Shown: piece by piece, positions 35,013 through 43,646 of the stretch
How the letters are laid out: each line of letters opens with the position of its first letter
How positions within the stretch are numbered: position 1 is the stretch's first letter
Assembly: GCA_963727045.1 (NCBI GenBank)
Contig: CAVSES010000002.1
Coordinates: 2,046,001-2,110,000, forward strand
DNA from: Bog-1198 sp963727045
GTDB lineage: Bacteria; Pseudomonadota; Gammaproteobacteria; Steroidobacterales; Steroidobacteraceae
DNA length: 64,000 bases
Direction of reading: 5' to 3'
Notes under the pieces: model-generated
What the model was told of the DNA's origin: nothing
The model's input: the letters and a program-made list of their open reading frames with translations, nothing else
The model's database searches: none
Program-made: the position numbers and the translations under genes

Positions 35013-37055
35013 TCAGTCGCCCTTGGGGGCCGGCGTTCCCTTCAAGGTCACCGTGCCGTTGACGGTCTTTGGGTCGACGGTGATGTCCTTGAGCTTCGCG
35101 GCGACGTCCGGCGGCACCTCTTCCTGATGGCGGCCGCCCAGGTGGCGCGCGAAGAAGATCTCCATCGCCGTGACCATCGCCAGATTATTGATGGGCCGGG
35201 CAAACCCGTGGCCTTCGTCCGGCGCGACCAGATATTCGACGGGCTTGCCGTTGTCGCGCACGGCGGCGACGATTTGATCGCTCTCGCGGATGTTGACCCT
35301 CGGATCGTTCTTCCCCTGAACCACCAACAGGGGTGTGACGATGGATTTCGCCTGGGTCAACGGAGATTCGGCGACGAGCAGCGCCTTGCCCTGCGACGTT
35401 GTCGGGTCGGCCATGCGCGTGTACATCTGCTTGCGTCCGGCTTCCCAATAGGGGGGGATCGCGTCGAGCAGCGTGATCAGATTCGACGGCGCAACGATTG
35501 CAACTGCAGCCGCGTACACATCCGGCGTGAATGCGACGCCGGCGAGCGTGGCGTAGCCGCCGTAGGAGCCGCCCGCAATCCCTGCGCGCGCGCGGTCGAC
35601 GATGCCCGACGCCACCAGGGACTTCACGCCCCACGTCAGGTCGTCCTGCATCTTGCGCCCCCATTCGCCGTTGCCGGCGTTGAGGAACCTCTTGCCGTAG
35701 CTCGTGGAACCGCGGAAATTCGGCTGCAGAACGGCGTATCCGCGGTTGGAGAGGTATTGCGCGTAGGTGTCGTATCCCCATGAATCGCGCGCCCAGGGGC
35801 CACCGTGTGGAAATACGATCAGCGGCAGCTTCTGCGCCGCCAATCCCTTCGGCAACGTCAGGTAGGCCGGGATGTCGAGTCCGTCCGAGGACCGGTAATG
35901 ATACGGCTTACGCGGTGACAGTGCGTCGCGCGGCAAGTCCTCGCGAATGCGGTACTGCAGCGCCAGAGTTCGCGCCTTGCGGTTCCAGACGTACGCAATG
36001 CCGGGTTCCACGTCGCTATATGCGTTCACGATCCAAAGATTCTCATCCTTCGACGCCGCACCGAAAGTGACCTCGAGCCCCTGGAGCTGCGACTCGAGCC
36101 AGCGGTAGTCCTTCTCGAATGCCTTGTCCTTGAAGTACCGCCGGACGGTGTCGTCCTCGTAGTCGGTGAAGAGGACGCGGTGATCGACCTCGGATACCTT
36201 GTGATCGAGGAGATCGACGCGCATTTGCGGGTCGCCCTCCAGCTTGACGGCCGCGCCGCTGGCAGGATCGAGCAGATCCAATTCGATGAGATCGAGGGAA
36301 CCTCTGTTGGTGACGAGATAAGCCTGCTTGTTCGCGGCATCGAAACCGGAGACGCCGCAGGTTTCCAGCACGCTGCAACCGTAGACGGGTTTGAAGCCTT
36401 CGGCATCGACGCGCAGGATCTCGGTGTCGCCGGCGGCATTGGTGCGTTGCGCGAGACGCAGATTGCCCTCGTTGTCGAAATGCCATCCGGCAATATTCTC
36501 GGTGTTCTTGCGCATCAGCGTCTTCTCGCCGCTCGAGATGTGCAGCTCGTACAGATCGTGCCATCGCGGGTCGCGGTCGTTCAGTCCGATGTACAGAATG
36601 TCCGGCTTGGCTTTCGGCACGGAAAAGATTTGAGTGCGCACGCCCTTCAAGTCGGTGAGCGGGCGCGTCGGCGGAACACCCGTTTTAGGATCTGCCGGCG
36701 AGCCCGGGTCGATCGCATAAATGTTGAAGTTTTCATCGCCGCCCGAATCCTGCGAATACAGGAGGTATTTCGAATCGCGGCTCCAAAAATAGCTGCGGAT
36801 GGGCCGCGTCGCTTCGTGGCTGACGGGACGGGCGGCGCTGAAAGGTTCGTCCGCCCCCTTGACCCAGATGTTGCGCGTGCCCTGGTAAGGCTTGAGAAAG
36901 GAAATGAAGCGCCCATCCGGCGAAATCTGGGCGCCCGCGATCGGTATCTCGCCGAAGAAGAGGCTGCGGTCGATGAGGGGCGGCTGGGCGGCGGGGGCCG
37001 CAATCGTCGCCGCGGTAGTGCACAGGGCCGCAGCCGTCAATATCAGGTGCTTCAT
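35013..37055 (-). CDS. S9 family prolyl oligopeptidase-type peptidase, secreted
   Basis: From the ATG at 37055, with a good aggagcg ribosome-binding site, the product has 680 residues; the frame stays open to 38066 but that part is antisense or off-frame to other genes. A signal peptide (MKHLILTAAALCTTAATIAA) directs it to the periplasm. A beta-propeller region follows, then the alpha/beta-hydrolase domain with Ser497 (GGSYGGYA), Asp584 (GKNDPRV) and His616 (DEGHGF). It should cleave short peptides, giving dipeptides or prolyl products. It follows an enoyl-CoA hydratase gene by eight bases. Confidence 0.93.
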   Translation of the reverse strand: MKHLILTAAALCTTAATIAAPAAQPPLIDRSLFFGEIPIAGAQISPDGRFISFLKPYQGTRNIWVKGADEPFSAARPVSHEATRPIRSYFWSRDSKYLLYSQDSGGDENFNIYAIDPGSPADPKTGVPPTRPLTDLKGVRTQIFSVPKAKPDILYIGLNDRDPRWHDLYELHISSGEKTLMRKNTENIAGWHFDNEGNLRLAQRTNAAGDTEILRVDAEGFKPVYGCSVLETCGVSGFDAANKQAYLVTNRGSLDLIELDLLDPASGAAVKLEGDPQMRVDLLDHKVSEVDHRVLFTDYEDDTVRRYFKDKAFEKDYRWLESQLQGLEVTFGAASKDENLWIVNAYSDVEPGIAYVWNRKARTLALQYRIREDLPRDALSPRKPYHYRSSDGLDIPAYLTLPKGLAAQKLPLIVFPHGGPWARDSWGYDTYAQYLSNRGYAVLQPNFRGSTSYGKRFLNAGNGEWGRKMQDDLTWGVKSLVASGIVDRARAGIAGGSYGGYATLAGVAFTPDVYAAAVAIVAPSNLITLLDAIPPYWEAGRKQMYTRMADPTTSQGKALLVAESPLTQAKSIVTPLLVVQGKNDPRVNIRESDQIVAAVRDNGKPVEYLVAPDEGHGFARPINNLAMVTAMEIFFARHLGGRHQEEVPPDVAAKLKDITVDPKTVNGTVTLKGTPAPKGD

Positions 37056-37063
37056 ATCCGCTC

Positions 37064-37867
37064 CTAGTTGCCGGTGAAATTCGCCGCGCGCTTTTGACGA
37101 AACGCCTGTACGCCCTCGGCAAAATCTTGAGTGTCGCCAAGCTCGGCCTGGGCGACTGCCTCGAGCGACAGCTGCTCGGTGAGCGTGGCGCACGGCTCGC
37201 TGTTGAACACCGCTTTGATGCGTTGAAACGCCCGGGTGGGTCCCGAAGCCAACCGGCCGGCGAGGGATTCGGCTTGCGAATGGAGCGCCGCATCGTCCAC
37301 GCAGGCCCAGATCAGCCCCCAATTCGCTGCGTCGGAAGCGCTCAACGGCTCGCCGAGAAGGGCCAACCCTTTCGCGCGCGCCGTGCCCACCAGCCGGGGC
37401 AGATGAAACGTGCCGCCGAGATCGGGCATCAGGCCGAGCTTGGGCGCGAACAGCTGCAGAAATGTGGCCGATCGCGCCGCCAACACGAGGTCCCCTGCGA
37501 GCGCGAGGCTTACTCCCGCGCCGGCGGCAATGCCGTTGACCGCCACCACCACCGGCACCTTCAGGCCGTTCCAGGCCGTCACCATCGGGTTGAAGTATTC
37601 GCGCAAGCTGGCGCCGATATTTTCGCCGCGGCTGCGCTTGGGATCGCCCATGAGATCCTCGCCCATGAGGTCCGCCCCGGAGCAGAAAGCGCGGCCGGAG
37701 CCGCTGAGCACGACGGCGCGAATTCCCCGGTCGGAATCGACGACGGCCGCGGCCTTCGTCAAGTCGGTGATCAACGCGAGATTCAGGGCGTTCAATCGGT
37801 CGGGCCGGTTGAGCGTGACGTGGGCAACGGCATCGCGCCGTTCGAAGATCAAAGTGTCGAATTGCAT
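37064..37867 (-). CDS. Enoyl-CoA hydratase/isomerase (PaaG-like)
   Basis: The 267-residue crotonase-fold protein has AHVTLNRPDRLNALN, the oxyanion-hole segments SGRAFCSGADL and NGIAAGAGVSLALAGD, and KLGLMPDLGGTFHLPRLVG. The Asp in PDLGGT matches the catalytic position of PaaG-type ring-epoxide isomerases. No phenylacetate genes are nearby, so the substrate is uncertain. It is upstream of, and probably co-transcribed with, the S9 peptidase. Confidence 0.9.
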   Translation of the reverse strand: MQFDTLIFERRDAVAHVTLNRPDRLNALNLALITDLTKAAAVVDSDRGIRAVVLSGSGRAFCSGADLMGEDLMGDPKRSRGENIGASLREYFNPMVTAWNGLKVPVVVAVNGIAAGAGVSLALAGDLVLAARSATFLQLFAPKLGLMPDLGGTFHLPRLVGTARAKGLALLGEPLSASDAANWGLIWACVDDAALHSQAESLAGRLASGPTRAFQRIKAVFNSEPCATLTEQLSLEAVAQAELGDTQDFAEGVQAFRQKRAANFTGN

Positions 37868-37970
37868 CGTGATTCCTGGCGGTGTGCGTTTGACGAACGT
37901 GTGCGGCGCAGCGGACTACGCCATAATGGCGCAAACCCGTCAATGACCTGTGCGGGTGCGGAGCCCGGAC

Positions 37971-38939
37971 ATGTCCATCCCTGAGATTCTGCGAGGCCGC
38001 CTGCGGCTCCCCGTCGTCGGGGCGCCGATGTTCATCGTTTCCACTCCGCGCCTCGTGCTGGCGCAATGCAAGGCCGGCATCGTAGGCTCATTTCCGGCGC
38101 TGAATGCGCGCCCCAAGGCGCAGCTCGACGATTGGCTTGCGGAGATTACCGCCGAACTTGACTCCCACCAACGCGCCAACCCGCACGACAAGGTGGCTCC
38201 CTTCGCGGTCAATCAAATCGTGCATAGCAGCAACGATCGTTTGGAGCACGATGTCGCACTCTGTGTGAAGCACCGCGTGCCCGTCATCATCACGAGCCTT
38301 CGACCGCCCGCGGAAGTGGTCGCCGCGGTTCATGGCTACGGCGGCATCGTGTTTCACGACGTCATCAATCTGCGCCATGCCGAAAAAGCAGCGGCGCAGG
38401 GCGTCGACGGCATCATCGCCGTGTGCGCCGGTGCGGGCGGGCACGCGGGCGTGCTGAGCCCCTTCGCCCTGGTCAAGCAGATTCGCGAGGTTTATCCGGG
38501 AACGATCATTCTATCCGGCGCCATGAGCACCGGCGCCGACGTGCTTGCCGCGCGCGCGCTGGGTGCGGATCTCGCCTATCTCGGGACACGCTTCATCGCC
38601 ACCGAAGAGGCCAATGCCAGCGCCGAGTACAAGCAGATGCTCGTCGACAGCCGCGGCGAGGACATCGTGTATACCTCGTTGTTCAGCGGCGTCGCGGGTA
38701 ATTACCTGCGCGGCAGCGTGGTGCGCGCGGGGCTCGATCCGGACAAGCTGCCCGAAGCCGACAAGACGAAGATGAACTTCGGCACCGGCGGCAACGCCGA
38801 ATTCAAGGCATGGCGGGACATATGGAGTGCCGGGCAGAGCGTCAGCGGCATTCACCGCGTCGAGACGGTGCGGGAGCTGGTCGACGAGATGTCGGGCGAG
38901 TACGAAGCGGCGCGTGCGAGGATCGACGATTGCGCCTGA
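37971..38939 (+). CDS. Nitronate monooxygenase (2-nitropropane dioxygenase family)
   Basis: The 322-residue FMN-dependent TIM-barrel enzyme starts at the ATG at 37971 behind cggagcc. It shows LPVVGAPMFIVSTPRLVLAQ, GIVGSFPALNARP, DGIIAVCAGAGGHAG and LGADLAYLGTRFIATEEANA. Such enzymes oxidise alkyl nitronates, and some family members reduce or isomerise enoyl compounds. Its 3' end overlaps the holA start by ten bases, an unusual upstream neighbour for holA. Confidence 0.9.
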   Translation: MSIPEILRGRLRLPVVGAPMFIVSTPRLVLAQCKAGIVGSFPALNARPKAQLDDWLAEITAELDSHQRANPHDKVAPFAVNQIVHSSNDRLEHDVALCVKHRVPVIITSLRPPAEVVAAVHGYGGIVFHDVINLRHAEKAAAQGVDGIIAVCAGAGGHAGVLSPFALVKQIREVYPGTIILSGAMSTGADVLAARALGADLAYLGTRFIATEEANASAEYKQMLVDSRGEDIVYTSLFSGVAGNYLRGSVVRAGLDPDKLPEADKTKMNFGTGGNAEFKAWRDIWSAGQSVSGIHRVETVRELVDEMSGEYEAARARIDDCA

Positions 38940-39952
38940 GCGCCGATCAATTATCCGCCTCCCTCACTCGAAGCCTGGCGGGCGTATATCTCGTGTCGGG
39001 CGACGAGCCGCTGCTGGTCGGCGAGGCCGCGGATGCCATCCGCGCGGCCGCGCGAGCGGCGGGATATGCAGATCGCACGGTCTTCTTCATCGAACGCGGT
39101 TTCGCCTGGGACGAACTGCGCCACGCGAGCCAATCTTTGTCGCTGTTCGCCGAGCGGCGCCTGTTCGAGCTGCGGCTGCCTTCGGCCAAGCCGGACAAAG
39201 GAGCGCAGCAGCTCGCCGAGCTGGCCTCGCAGCCGCCGCCGGATGTCCTGTGCTTGATCCTCACCGGCAAGCTGGACAAGAAGGCGGCCGATGCTGCCTG
39301 GGTGCGGGCCGTGGAGAAGCACGGGATCTGGGTTCCCATTCGGCCGGTGGAGACGGCGGCTTTGCCGGGATGGCTGCGCAACCGCGCGAGGCAGATGCAG
39401 ATCGTGATAGAACCTGCCGCGGCGCAGCTGATCGTCGATCGAGTGGAGGGAAATCTGCTCGCTGCCGACCAGGAGCTTCAGAAGCTGAGTTTGCTTGCGG
39501 GCGGCAAGCCGATCGACGCCGGGATGGTACTGAGGTCGGTCGGCGACAGCGCCCGCTACGATGTGTTCCAGCTGGCCGAGGCCGCCGCCGCCGGCGACGC
39601 GGCGCGCGCTCTGCACGTGCTGCATGGTCTGCGAGGCGAAGGGGTGGAGCCGACCTTGATTCTATGGGCACTGGTGCGCGAGCTGCGCGGTTTATGGCAG
39701 GCCCGCGAACGCGACCGACTCCACGCTCCGGCGCGGGGAAGCGGCTGGCATCTGGCAGCTGCGCCCTCGCCGCGCGCCTTGTCGAGGATCAATGAGCTGC
39801 CGCTCGCGCGGCTGCTGACCCAGGCCAGTGCGACCGACCGGGTCATCAAGGGCTTGGGGATGGGCGACCCGTGGATGGCACTCACCGGTCTCACCGGCGC
39901 ACTAGCCGGCGCTTTGCAAGCGACCGCGGATTCAGGCAGGGTAGCCGGATGA
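38930..39952 (+). CDS. holA: DNA polymerase III subunit delta
   Basis: Delta opens the sliding clamp within the clamp loader. The 340-residue product, read from TTG at 38930, aligns over its full length with the HolA family: LSADQLSASLTRSLAGVYLV, SGDEPLLVGEAADAIR, the SLSLFAERRLFELRLPS clamp-binding region, EGNLLAADQELQKLSLLA and RGEGVEPTLILWALVRELR. The TTG start is chosen because it gives the standard N-terminus; no ATG is suitable. Its stop overlaps the nadD ATG. Confidence 0.93.
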   Translation: MRLSADQLSASLTRSLAGVYLVSGDEPLLVGEAADAIRAAARAAGYADRTVFFIERGFAWDELRHASQSLSLFAERRLFELRLPSAKPDKGAQQLAELASQPPPDVLCLILTGKLDKKAADAAWVRAVEKHGIWVPIRPVETAALPGWLRNRARQMQIVIEPAAAQLIVDRVEGNLLAADQELQKLSLLAGGKPIDAGMVLRSVGDSARYDVFQLAEAAAAGDAARALHVLHGLRGEGVEPTLILWALVRELRGLWQARERDRLHAPARGSGWHLAAAPSPRALSRINELPLARLLTQASATDRVIKGLGMGDPWMALTGLTGALAGALQATADSGRVAG

Positions 39953-40596
39953 ATCCCATGGGTATTTTTGGCGGCACCTTCGATCCGATCCACTACGCGC
40001 ACCTGCGCACTGCGTTCGAGCTGCAGCAGGCCTTGAGGCTGAAGGAAATACGCTTTCTGCCGGCTGGAAACCCGCCGCACCGCGATCAGCCGTTCGCCGA
40101 TGCGCAACTGCGGCTCGAAATGGTGCAGCTGGCGACGGCGGGCCAGCCCGGCTTCGTCGTCGATGATCGCGAGGTGCGCAAGGCAGGTCCTTCCTACTCG
40201 GTGGAGACCCTCGCCGAATTGCGCCACGAGTATCCGGATCGAAGCTTATGTTTGATCGTCGGCATGGATGCCTTCTTGAGCCTGCCGAAATGGCATCAGT
40301 GGCGCGAGCTTCTTCAATTGGCACACCTGGTGGTGGCGCATCGGCCCGGGTGGCGCGCGCCCGGAATGGGGCCGCTCGGGGAACTGCTCGTCGACCGCGG
40401 CACGGGTCGGATCGGCGACCTGCACGAATCTCGAGCCGGCTGCATCTACATTCATGCCGTGACCCAGCTGGAGATCTCTTCCACCGAGGTCCGCCAGCTG
40501 ATCGGCATGGGCCGGGATCCGCGCTTCCTCATGCCGGATGCAGTGCGTAAACTGATCCTCGATACCCACTGTTATTCCAAAACACGGACAGCGTAG
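39949..40596 (+). CDS. nadD: Nicotinate-nucleotide adenylyltransferase
   Basis: NadD forms deamido-NAD from nicotinate mononucleotide and ATP. The 215-residue protein has the nucleotidyltransferase motif GIFGGTFDPIHYAH (5-18), SVETLAELRHEYPD, LIVGMDAFLSLPKWHQW and the C-terminal ISSTEVRQLI. The ATG overlaps the holA stop (ATGA), and the rsfS GTG shares the last base of its stop codon. Confidence 0.95.
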   Translation: MNPMGIFGGTFDPIHYAHLRTAFELQQALRLKEIRFLPAGNPPHRDQPFADAQLRLEMVQLATAGQPGFVVDDREVRKAGPSYSVETLAELRHEYPDRSLCLIVGMDAFLSLPKWHQWRELLQLAHLVVAHRPGWRAPGMGPLGELLVDRGTGRIGDLHESRAGCIYIHAVTQLEISSTEVRQLIGMGRDPRFLMPDAVRKLILDTHCYSKTRTA

Positions 40597-41042
40597 TGCC
40601 AGTCAAAAAGACCTCGAACATCCCTTCAAAGGGCCGCAAGAAAGCGGTCACCGACCCACCGGCAACCCGCACACCCGCGGTGCGCAAAAAACCCAAGGCG
40701 AAATCCTCCCTCAAGAGCGTGGTGATCGATGCGTTGGCCGACATGAAGGCGTTGGAGGTCAAAGTGCTGGATGTTCGCGGGCTCACCGACATTGCGGACT
40801 TCATGGTGATTGCCAGCGGGACCTCCGACAGGCACGTCCGTTCGGTCGCGCAACGCGTGGTGGAGAAGACGAAGGAAGCGGGGTTTCGCCCGCACGGCGT
40901 CGAGGGCCAGCAGGACAGCGACTGGGTGCTCATCGATCTCAATGAAATGATCGTTCACGTCATGTTGCCGCGCGTGCGCGAGTTCTACGGCCTCGAAAAA
41001 CTATGGGACATAACGGCCGCGAAACGCGCCGCGCGCGCGTGA
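40596..41042 (+). CDS. rsfS: Ribosome silencing factor RsfS with basic N-terminal extension
   Basis: RsfS binds ribosomal protein L14 and blocks subunit joining in starvation. The core from about residue 39 (SLKSVVIDALADMKALEVKV, IADFMVIASGTSDRHVRSVA, DWVLIDLNEMIVHVMLP, FYGLEKLWD) has normal length. The GTG at 40596 adds a ~38-residue Lys/Pro-rich leader (VKKTSNIPSKGRKKAVTD). No strong alternative start lies at the core boundary. Confidence 0.93.
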   Translation: MPVKKTSNIPSKGRKKAVTDPPATRTPAVRKKPKAKSSLKSVVIDALADMKALEVKVLDVRGLTDIADFMVIASGTSDRHVRSVAQRVVEKTKEAGFRPHGVEGQQDSDWVLIDLNEMIVHVMLPRVREFYGLEKLWDITAAKRAARA

Positions 41043-41079
41043 GGGGCGCGGCGTCGGCAACAGCCGGTGCCCCGCCCGT

Positions 41080-41550
41080 ATGAAATGCCGGTTGATTGCC
41101 GCCGGCACCCGTCTGCCCGAATGGATCAACAGCGGATTTTGCGAATACCAGAAGCGATTGCGCACGCCCCTGGTGCTGGAGTTGCAGGAGATTGCGGTCG
41201 CCACCCGGCGCGCCGGGGAAAGCCCGGAGCGGGCGATTCGGCGGGAGGGGGCGGACATGCTGGCGGCGATCAAGCCCGACGATTACGTGGTGGCGCTGGA
41301 AATCGCCGCCAAGACCATGAGCACCGAGCAACTGAGCACGTGGCTTGCGGGGCGCCTGCGGGATGGCCGCCCACTCGCGCTGCTGATCGGCGGTCCCGAC
41401 GGCCTGTCGCGGCAATGTCGGGACAGGGCGGATCACAGCTGGTCCCTGTCGCCGCTCACCCTGCCGCATGGGCTCGTCAGGGTGGTTGTCGCCGAACAGC
41501 TCTATCGCGCCATGAGTTTGCTGGCCGGCCACCCGTATCACCGAGCTTGA
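41080..41550 (+). CDS. rlmH: 23S rRNA (pseudouridine1915-N3)-methyltransferase RlmH
   Basis: The 156-residue SPOUT methyltransferase modifies helix 69 of 23S rRNA in the 70S ribosome. It starts MKCRLIAAGTRLPEWINSGF and has the SAM-binding knot ALLIGGPDGLSRQCRDRADH and the C-terminal LSPLTLPHGLVRVVVAEQLY and HPYHR. Length and position after rsfS are standard. Confidence 0.95.
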   Translation: MKCRLIAAGTRLPEWINSGFCEYQKRLRTPLVLELQEIAVATRRAGESPERAIRREGADMLAAIKPDDYVVALEIAAKTMSTEQLSTWLAGRLRDGRPLALLIGGPDGLSRQCRDRADHSWSLSPLTLPHGLVRVVVAEQLYRAMSLLAGHPYHRA

Positions 41551-41577
41551 GCTGCCAAGGTTCGGTATCCTCGCCGC

Positions 41578-42180
41578 ATGTCCAGGGAATTCGTCTTTCT
41601 AGCCTCGGGGTCGCCCCGCCGGCGCGATCTCTTGCAGCAGATCGGCGTGCAGTTCCGGGTGGTCGCCACGGCGGTCGATGAGACCGTTTTGCCCGGCGAA
41701 GCACCGGCAGCCTACGTCACGCGCCTGGCGGCCGCAAAAGCGGGCGACGGCTGGGAGCGCAGCGCCGATGCGGCCGGGACGCCCGTATTGGCGGCGGACA
41801 CCGCAGTGGTGCTGGATGGCAGGATACTCGGCAAGCCATCGGGGCCGAAGGACGCGCAGAGCATGCTGTTGCAGCTTTCCGGCCGCACCCACGAGGTCCT
41901 GACCGCGGTCGCCCTGCGCACCGCGAACGGCCTTCAATCGAGAGTCAGCCGCAGCGAGGTGACCTTCCGCAGGATCACCGCCGGCGAGGCGCAGGACTAT
42001 TGGGAGACCGGCGAACCCCGCGACAAGGCCGGCGCCTATGCGATACAGGGGCGGGCTGCGATATTCATAGCGGACCTGCGCGGCAGCTATTCCGGAGTGA
42101 TGGGGCTGCCGCTGTTCGAGACCGCGGAAATACTGGTCAGCGCGGGCGTATTCCCCCGTCATGCGCGCGAACGGGCATGA
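41578..42180 (+). CDS. maf: Maf family nucleoside triphosphate pyrophosphatase
   Basis: The 200-residue protein hydrolyses non-canonical or modified NTPs (YhdE type, dTTP/UTP). It has LASGSPRRRDLLQQIGVQF, VLAADTAVVLDGRILGKPSG, LSGRTHEVLTAVAL and the C-terminal YSGVMGLPLFET. Its stop overlaps the ATG of rng. Confidence 0.93.
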   Translation: MSREFVFLASGSPRRRDLLQQIGVQFRVVATAVDETVLPGEAPAAYVTRLAAAKAGDGWERSADAAGTPVLAADTAVVLDGRILGKPSGPKDAQSMLLQLSGRTHEVLTAVALRTANGLQSRVSRSEVTFRRITAGEAQDYWETGEPRDKAGAYAIQGRAAIFIADLRGSYSGVMGLPLFETAEILVSAGVFPRHARERA

Positions 42181-43646
42181 GCACCGAAATATTGGTCAAT
42201 GCGAGCACGCACGAGGCGCGAGCGGCGGTCGTGGAGAACGGCGTCCTGCAGGAGATATTTCTGGAGCGCGCCAGCCGGCGCGGGCTGATCAGCAACATCT
42301 ACAAGGGGCGCGTGTCGCGGGTGCTTCCCGGAATGCAGGCGGCCTTCATTGAGATCGGCATGGAGCGGACCGCATTTCTGCACGCCTCGGACATTTTTGA
42401 TCCGCGCCATGCGGACACCGGAATCGAGCCGCCGCGTACTGAGAACATCCGCTCGCTGGTTGCCGAGGGCAACGAAATCCTGGTCCAGGTCGTGAAGGAT
42501 CCCTTGGGTACCAAGGGCGCCCGCTTGAGCACCTACATCACTCTGCCGTCGCGTTTCCTCGTGTACATGCCGAAGGGGCACGGCGTCGGAGTCTCGGCGC
42601 GGATCGAAAACGAAGCCGAGCGCGAGCGTCTGCGCGCCGCCGTACTGGCCGGTTTGGAGCCCGGCGAAACCGCCGGGTTCATCGTACGCACGGCAGCGGA
42701 GGATGCGCCCGCGGAGGCGCTGCGCGCCGACATGATGTACCTGCGCAAGCTGTGGGAGTTCGTGCGTCAGAAGGGTCTGCGCACCGAGCCCGGCAACCTG
42801 GTGCACGCCGATTTGCCCCTGCACCTCCGCGTCCTGCGGGATCTGCTGCGGCCGGATGTCGACAAGGTGCTGATCGATCAGGCAAGCGCGCATCGCGAGA
42901 TGCGCGAATTCGCCGCCACATTCATGCCGGATGCCCTGCCGCGAATCGAATTGTACGGAGAAGCGCGGCCGGTCTTCGAGCTGCACCACGTCGAGGAGGA
43001 AATTCAGAAAGCCCTCGATCGCAAGGTGCCGCTGAAGTCCGGGGGCCACCTGATCATCGATCAGACCGAGGCGATGACGACCATCGACGTCAACACCGGC
43101 GCGTTCGTCGGGCACCGCAATCTGGAGGAAACCATTTTCCGCACCAATCTCGAGGCGGCCGTGGCCGTCGCGAGACAGCTGCGTCTGCGCAACCTCGGCG
43201 GCATCATCATCATCGATTTCATCGACATGGAGGAGCCGGAGCATCGCCGGCAGGTCATCCAAGCCCTGGAAAAAGCGCTCGCCGATGATTACGTGAAGAC
43301 CAGCATGTCGTCGGTGTCACCGCTGGGACTTGTCGAAATGACCCGCAAGCGCACGCGCGAAAGCCTGGAACACTTGCTCTGCCAGCCCTGTCCAACGTGC
43401 GAGGGGCGCGGATTCGTCAAGACGGCGGAAACGGTCTGCTACGAGGTGTTTCGCGAAATCGTGCGCCAATCGCGCCAGTTCGAATGTCAGCAGCTGATGG
43501 TGCTGGCGCATCAGGATGTGATCGAGCGTTTGCTCGATGAAGAATCCTCCGCGCTCGGCGAGTTGGAGCTTGTCACGGGCAAGCCGATACGCCTGCAGAC
43601 CGAAGCGCTCTACGCCGTCGACCAATACGACGTCGTGCTGATGTGA
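42177..43646 (+). CDS. rng: Ribonuclease G
   Basis: RNase G matures 16S rRNA 5' ends and degrades some mRNAs. The 489-residue protein has an S1 domain (RGLISNIYKGRVSRVLPGMQ), the 5'-sensor region, and the catalytic acidic cluster in TTIDVNTGAF and IIIIDFIDM. The zinc-link motif CPTC is at Cys405/Cys408. Length is typical for RNase G and lacks the RNase E tail. The start at 42177 overlaps maf (ATGA). Confidence 0.94.
   Translation: MSTEILVNASTHEARAAVVENGVLQEIFLERASRRGLISNIYKGRVSRVLPGMQAAFIEIGMERTAFLHASDIFDPRHADTGIEPPRTENIRSLVAEGNEILVQVVKDPLGTKGARLSTYITLPSRFLVYMPKGHGVGVSARIENEAERERLRAAVLAGLEPGETAGFIVRTAAEDAPAEALRADMMYLRKLWEFVRQKGLRTEPGNLVHADLPLHLRVLRDLLRPDVDKVLIDQASAHREMREFAATFMPDALPRIELYGEARPVFELHHVEEEIQKALDRKVPLKSGGHLIIDQTEAMTTIDVNTGAFVGHRNLEETIFRTNLEAAVAVARQLRLRNLGGIIIIDFIDMEEPEHRRQVIQALEKALADDYVKTSMSSVSPLGLVEMTRKRTRESLEHLLCQPCPTCEGRGFVKTAETVCYEVFREIVRQSRQFECQQLMVLAHQDVIERLLDEESSALGELELVTGKPIRLQTEALYAVDQYDVVLM

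Noticed and set aside
37056..38066. In-frame upstream extension of the S9 peptidase to over 1000 residues
   Set aside because: The added sequence is Arg/Pro-rich with no homology, lies over the enoyl-CoA hydratase gene, and the ATG at 37055 has both a ribosome-binding site and a signal peptide.
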